From Phoronis australis (Eukaryota; Phoronida; Phoronidae), in assembly GCA_002633005.1 (NCBI GenBank), contig NMRA01000057.1:1148595-1186014 (forward strand): a stretch of 37,420 nucleotides of DNA, read 5' to 3'. This document shows positions 33,361 through 37,420 of this stretch, piece by piece. The notes under the pieces were generated by a model. That model made no database searches. It saw nothing but the letters and a program-made list of their open reading frames with translations, and was not told where the DNA came from. Position 1 is the first letter of the stretch; each line of letters begins with the position of its first letter. Made by a program: the position numbers and the translations under genes.

Positions 33361-33438
33361 GTAAGTACCCCATTTTCAACTAGTTCATGTGTAAATTTTA
33401 TTTCAGGAGAAACATGCATACTTTCACACACACACACA

Positions 33439-33725
33439 NTCGATATTTTGTTCTCTGGCTCGTATTTATTTTCGAGTACGATTTCAAGCACACTGCCATA
33501 CCAAACTTGAAATTTGAGCATAGACTCCAAATTTTTACTCAAAATCGTACTCGAAATATAGATGAGATACACTTCAGTTCGAGTACACTCGAAAACTGAG
33601 TACGTGCTCGAAATTTCGAGTACAGATTTTTCGAGTATGACATTGAATACACCAAAGCTGAGTCTGTACTCGAGTTGAGTATGAAGTGTGAGTTTGAGCA
33701 TGATTCGAGTCTGAGTACGGAGATT
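33439..33725. repeat. Degenerate CGAGTAC-rich repeat next to a CA microsatellite and N
   Basis: A short (CA)n run ends in a single N at 33439. From about 33470 to 33720, TCGAGTAC/GTACTCGA and weaker forms (GAGTATG, GAGTCTG, TCGAAATT) recur about every 15-25 bases in both orientations. It looks like a decayed palindromic minisatellite. Confidence 0.6.
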
Positions 33726-34732
33726 GGAGACCGGGCCCAGATGTGACTAATTGCACATCACAGCAAAATGTGATGAGCCACCATTGTCGAATATATCTTC
33801 AACTCGTCAACAATATAAGCAGATGACCTGGTTCGTGTAGAAAGCATTGTCAAAAATTTACAAGAAGAAACGTAACCCTGCGGCATTCACCATAATGCCT
33901 AATCCGTACCACTACGATCGCGGCAATTTGGTAATTATTTACTTTTTATGTTTCGAACCTAGTTTTCGTCAGACAATTCTTTGGTGCATTAACTTGTTCT
34001 CTAATGCATTTTTCTACGTCTCTGTGGTTAATTATCGACACATTTTTAAGATTTAATATCCACGTTGGACTCGAAAGATCGGCTATTTAACTCACGCAAT
34101 GTCAACTTCCGCTTTGTTTATCGCAGTGAGCCTCGCTTTGGATTTTAATGTCCTTCGCGTGAATTTGATCTTTAATTCAATAAATAAATTATCTATCATT
34201 GTTTCCCAATTGTAAATCATCAATTTCCTGCTTGAATGGGAGTAACGTGTGGTCGGTATGATTTGACTTGGACATTAAACTCAGTACTGTAACCAGTGGT
34301 AACCTACTTTAGCAAACGATATTTTCTCGGTGGGAGCTTAGCATAAAATGTGTAGTAAGGTAGAGTACGTAGTCGCTTTAAATAAAAATTATTTCACAGA
34401 TTCACTTTAAGTCTATGTTGTTTCAATTTTATATGGTTTTAAGTAAAAACGTCATTTTAACAAGAAAAAGTCGACGTTTCTTGAAAGGTCACGGTGACTC
34501 CCCTCTGGCGATAATTCTCAAAATCAACTCGGATTCTAGAATACTAGGGATAAAGACTTCGCCATGTAAATAATCTAAATTAATTCCTTGGGTAGAATAC
34601 TGAAAAATTTGTTTGAGTATTCCAAAGCAGAAATTATATTTTCTACCAAAATTTTCTCATAATGCAGGACTTGTTGATGAAATGTGTTTTTCACGATTAT
34701 CAACTAAAATATCATATGTAGTTTACTGCATG
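33726..34732. other. Non-coding stretch, nothing recognised
   Basis: AT-rich, no gene or clear repeat. One small hairpin, CATCACA-GCAAAA-TGTGATG, lies near 33757. Confidence 0.4.
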
Positions 34733-35339
34733 CAGAGCCATTATTTTTAAAAATATTATTTTGTGAACTAGAGCGACAGGTAACCTACATGTGAACATGA
34801 AAATCATCGGCGAACATGTTTACAATGATATCGCGAAGGAGTGGAAAAGTGGACGATACGATTCTTGAAGGAAAGATAATCTCCAGTTCAGTTTTGGAAA
34901 ATTGTCTAGTACTCAATTTCACTAATATGCGCTTAATTTATGATAAATTCTACGTAATATTTTAGTAAGTGCATATACAGGTAGTCGAGACCGACTACAA
35001 TTAGGAATCAGACGTCAAATCCTAAAAATAAAACAGAAAACAATCTCGCAATGTTCATTTCAAATATGTAGATGCACCGCAGCTTGGATCAATCTTTGAT
35101 AGATTTTGAAGAAAAACCCGGAGGTGACTAGGCAAAGCGTTCCATTATGCAAACGTGTGCAATGTACATTACATGAATTTGTGCACGCTCAGAAAGAAGC
35201 CTCCTTGTATCCATGAGCTGCAACATTATAGCTCGCTGGTTGTACATACCTTCGTTACATGCACAACGTATTATCCGGATATCCTACGGAATGTTTTCAT
35301 GAAATTTCCAGCTGAAAGGAACATTAACAAGAAAAACAC

Positions 35340-36080
35340 TCACAGTAAATTGTAATAACAATTAAGACGTTCATCAAGCAAGCAACCTTTGAATATCATA
35401 CAAAGGAAAAATATCGCGTGTGTAAAAAAGCTCGGTCAATGAAAAACAATGACATGTTCATAAAACAATACGCATTTTGCTCAACTTTGTAGAAAATAAT
35501 ACTCTTTAATGTAACATACATGTACGAGTAGGCCTACTTTATTTCCTGCCGTCGCGACAGTTGCAGTACTGTAATACGGAAAATCGCTTGGAATTCCCAA
35601 ATGAATAACAAGCAAAACAGATACAATAAATCCGAACAACAACACGTTCATCAAACAAGTAAAAACTCAACATTCTATAAACGAAAGATATCACGTGTGT
35701 AAAAAACATAATCCAGTCCGGCATATGTTAGGTTCTCAAAACAATATGCATTTTCCTGAACACTATAGAAAATAATACTTGTTAACATACATGTACAAGT
35801 GCTTAATTGTAAATCAGTTGGAATGCCTAAAATAACAAGCAAGACAAAGTAAATTCTAATAACAAATAAAACGTTCATCAAACTAGTAACCATTGAACAT
35901 CATCAGTCATGGAAAAATTAAAATCCAGTTACAGAAAAACACGTGATGGGTTAAGAAATCAACACGCAACTCGAACATTTTGCTGAGCATTGTAGAAAAG
36001 AATACTGTTTAACATTGGTGTACTTTGATTTCTGCCCTTGCAACGAATAAGATACAGTAAATCAGATGGAATGTTCAACA
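35340..36080. repeat. Degenerate tandem units of about 250 bp (block B)
   Basis: Units begin near 35345, 35620 and 35845 (each CGTTCATCAA(G/A)C-like), with a partial fourth near 35950. Internal landmarks match block A (TCTCAAAACAATA, TTTTGCT, TGCC-TCGCGACAG, AAATCAGTTGGAAT). Two units keep an open minus-strand frame with shared VLLVI-LGIP(T/S)D. Confidence 0.75.
35481..35651 (-). CDS. Small leader-like ORF in tandem unit
   Basis: Minus-strand ATG at 35651-35649 opens 56 codons: MNVLLFGFIVSVLLVIHLG is a good signal peptide or membrane anchor, followed by IPSDFPYYSTATVATAGNK, and stops at 35481. The next unit (ORF 35893-35675) has the related MNVLFVIRIYFVLLVILG then IPTDLQLST in the same frame. 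The start LMN(F/V) recalls the leader of the 3.3-4.2 kb gene. Caution: T-rich DNA tends to yield hydrophobic frames by chance, and other units are interrupted. Confidence 0.25.
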   Translation of the reverse strand: MNVLLFGFIVSVLLVIHLGIPSDFPYYSTATVATAGNKVGLLVHVCYIKEYYFLQS

Positions 36081-36122
36081 ATAAAGATTGGCAGCGAGCC
36101 CGCCTCTGATATCTTCGAAGTA

Positions 36123-36208
36123 TCAACCGGTGGTAGAGATCATCGCCATCACAGCAAAGGCTGCGCCGAGTAAGATTTTGCTTGGAATATCGTCACATCC
36201 AGCTGACA
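36123..36208 (-). pseudogene. Last-exon-like segment, block B copy
   Basis: Minus-strand acceptor CCTCTTCTTCCAG, then an 86-nt phase-1 frame SAGCDDIPSKILLGAAFA, VMAMISTTG, TGA. Length, phase, acceptor and most residues agree with the copy at 31272-31357, although the stop codon differs (TGA against TAA). Any leader exon would lie at higher coordinates, possibly beyond the window. Confidence 0.35.
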
Positions 36209-36767
36209 CTGGAAGAAGAGGTCAATCGCATGTACACGTACGCTTATTTATAAAATTTTGACAGAAATAGTTGGAATCAGACCAACTTAAGGTGTACTTT
36301 TCCCAGGTAAAGATCAGATTGCTTTCTCTGTTTGAAGTGAATCTTGAGGTGGTGTTAACTAGAATCATAAACGGTGAACTCCAGTAATCCAAAATCAATG
36401 ATGCGTGATCATAGGTGTTCGTTTTTACAAAGACCACTGGTTGGACAAGGTTAGAAGTGACGAAAGTGAGAGATTAGGGACTGGATACGAACTTACAGTA
36501 TGGTGTAAAGACATTCTAGTTTCACCAGGGACCTGAACAAGGATTTGATGGAATGAAACATTTTGACAGCGTGCAGATTAGACTGCACACGCAAAGGTCG
36601 ATCTAAGGAGATACTGAAGTTTCGTGTATAAGGATAGAATGTGTTGCCAGTCCCAGTGTGGGTCAAAGTTCATGTTTTGCTACTACATGTATCTTCTGCT
36701 AATGTCCAGCTTAGGTAAGATGTTTAATCTATTGAATGCAATGGCGGGGAAGAACTCCCCTAAATAC

Positions 36768-36768
36768 N
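36768..36768. other. Single-N assembly junction
   Basis: Sequence after this N restarts at the equivalent of 36086 and repeats to the window end. Other lone Ns occur at 5340, 27294 and 33439, each at a homopolymer, repeat or simple-sequence edge. Confidence 0.95.
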
Positions 36769-37420
36769 GATTGGCAGCGAGCCCGCCTCTGATATCTTCG
36801 AAGTATCAACCGGTGGTAGAGATCATCGCCACCACAGCAAAGGCTGCGCCGAGTAAGATTTTGCTTGGAATATCGTCACATCCAGCTGACACTGGAAGAA
36901 GAGGTCAATCGCATGTACACGTACGCTTATTTATAAAATTTTGACCGACTGAAATAGTTGGAATCAGACCAACTTAAGGTGTACTTTTCCCAGGTAAAGA
37001 TCAAATTGCTTTCACTGTTTGAAGTGAATCTTGAGGTGGTGTTAACTGGGATCATAAACGGTGAACTCCAGTAATCCAAAATCAATGAGGCGTGATCTTA
37101 GGTGTTCGTTTTTACAAAGACCACGGGTTGGACAAGGTTAGAAGTGACGAAAGTGAGAGATTAGGGACTGGATACGAACTTACAGTGTGGTGTAAAGACA
37201 TTCTAGTTTCATCAGGGACCTGAACAAGGATTTGATGGAATGAAACATTTTGACAGCGTGCAGATTAGACTGCACACGCAAAGGTCGATCTAAGGAGATA
37301 CTGAGGTTTCGTGTACAAGGAGGATAGAATGTGTTGCCAGTCCCAGTGTGGGGTGGTCAAAGTTCATGTTTTGCTACTATCTACTGCTAATGTCCAGCTT
37401 AGGTAAGATGTTTAATCTAT
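36769..37420. repeat. Near-identical repeat of 36086-36733 (includes third last-exon-like copy)
   Basis: Offset is about 683 bases with only scattered substitutions and small indels, far closer than copies A and B are to each other. The last-exon-like segment recurs at 36806-36891 with one M-to-V change (AAFAVVAMISTTG). A haplotype or assembly duplication around the N is more likely than a third genomic copy, but a young tandem copy is possible. Confidence 0.85.

Larger units (their letters stand above)
32508..33438 (+). mobile_element. 5' part of a probable PIF/Harbinger transposon
   Basis: It starts GCCTTGGTCACA (32508-32519) directly after TAA, the preferred 3-bp target of PIF/Harbinger elements, and the terminus resembles the GGCC-GTCACA style of that superfamily. 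It is followed by 430 bp dense in ACGTGC/GCACGT motifs, then a TATA box and a MADF/Myb-like ORF, the usual second protein of these elements. No transposase (DDE nuclease) and no right end are visible; an N at 33439 and degenerate repeats follow, so the copy is truncated or misassembled. The assignment is an inference from gene type and terminus. Confidence 0.45.
34733..36767. repeat. 2-kb duplicated block, copy B
   Basis: Diverged paralogue of 29815-31882 in the same orientation. It contains tandem units at 35340-36080, a last-exon-like segment at 36123-36208, and ends AACTCCCCTAAATAC directly before the single N at 36768. Confidence 0.8.

Noticed and set aside
36624-36944. 106-codon plus-strand ORF at the end of block B, starting in a leader-like stretch.
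   Set aside because: It runs through the assembly N at 36768 into duplicated sequence; the start is not conserved in block A.

Overview
This looks like eukaryotic, AT-rich, intron-containing DNA from a metazoan, most likely a marine invertebrate. I cannot place it further; cnidarian, lophotrochozoan and amphioxus-type genomes all fit. The reasons are the lack of long open frames, clear GT/AG splice signals around short coding-like pieces, a decayed APE-type non-LTR retrotransposon, several TIR elements, simple-sequence repeats, N gaps, and a strong excess of the palindrome TACATGTA. There is no bacterial-style operon, no CRISPR array and no intact large gene.

Layout. 1-2.9 kb: non-coding, with a long foldback hairpin (1120-1258) and a (GT)26 microsatellite. 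2.9-5.4 kb: two copies of one small TIR element flanking a predicted minus-strand two-exon gene (3302-4208) for a 95-residue secreted or membrane peptide. 5.4-9.2 kb: little beyond short palindromes. 9.2-9.9 kb: a MITE with 22-bp TIRs next to a coding-like minus-strand exon. 11.15-15.66 kb: a minus-strand non-LTR element (endonuclease and reverse transcriptase), broken by frameshifts and containing a 304-bp gap flanked by duplicated sequence. 16.86-18.78 kb: a 1.9-kb element with perfect 16-bp TIRs and a decayed, unrecognised coding remnant. 19.1-19.4 kb: a possible last exon followed by a tRNA-like SINE fragment. 21.66-24.09 kb: a predicted plus-strand gene for a 68-residue acidic, His-rich secreted peptide, with an alternative last exon inside its intron. 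27.3-28.1 kb: inverted GC-rich minisatellite arms. 32.5-33.4 kb: the 5' part of a probable PIF/Harbinger element with a TATA box and first exon of a MADF/Myb-like protein. 29.8-31.9 and 34.7-36.8 kb: two diverged copies of a ~2-kb block, with a near-identical partial third copy after a single N.

The possibly new system is the set of very small leader-peptide genes. The minus-strand gene at 3.3-4.2 kb has the order 5' intron, signal-peptide exon, phase-1 intron, short hydrophobic last exon. The 2-kb blocks carry minus-strand last-exon look-alikes (86 nt, same phase, ending in a hydrophobic helix), and tandem ~250-bp units with hydrophobic leader-like frames that share an LMN(F/V) start. The plus-strand gene at 21.7-24.1 kb has a similar architecture. 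All of this is read by eye from splice signals and frames, without transcripts or database searches, and should be treated as hypothesis.
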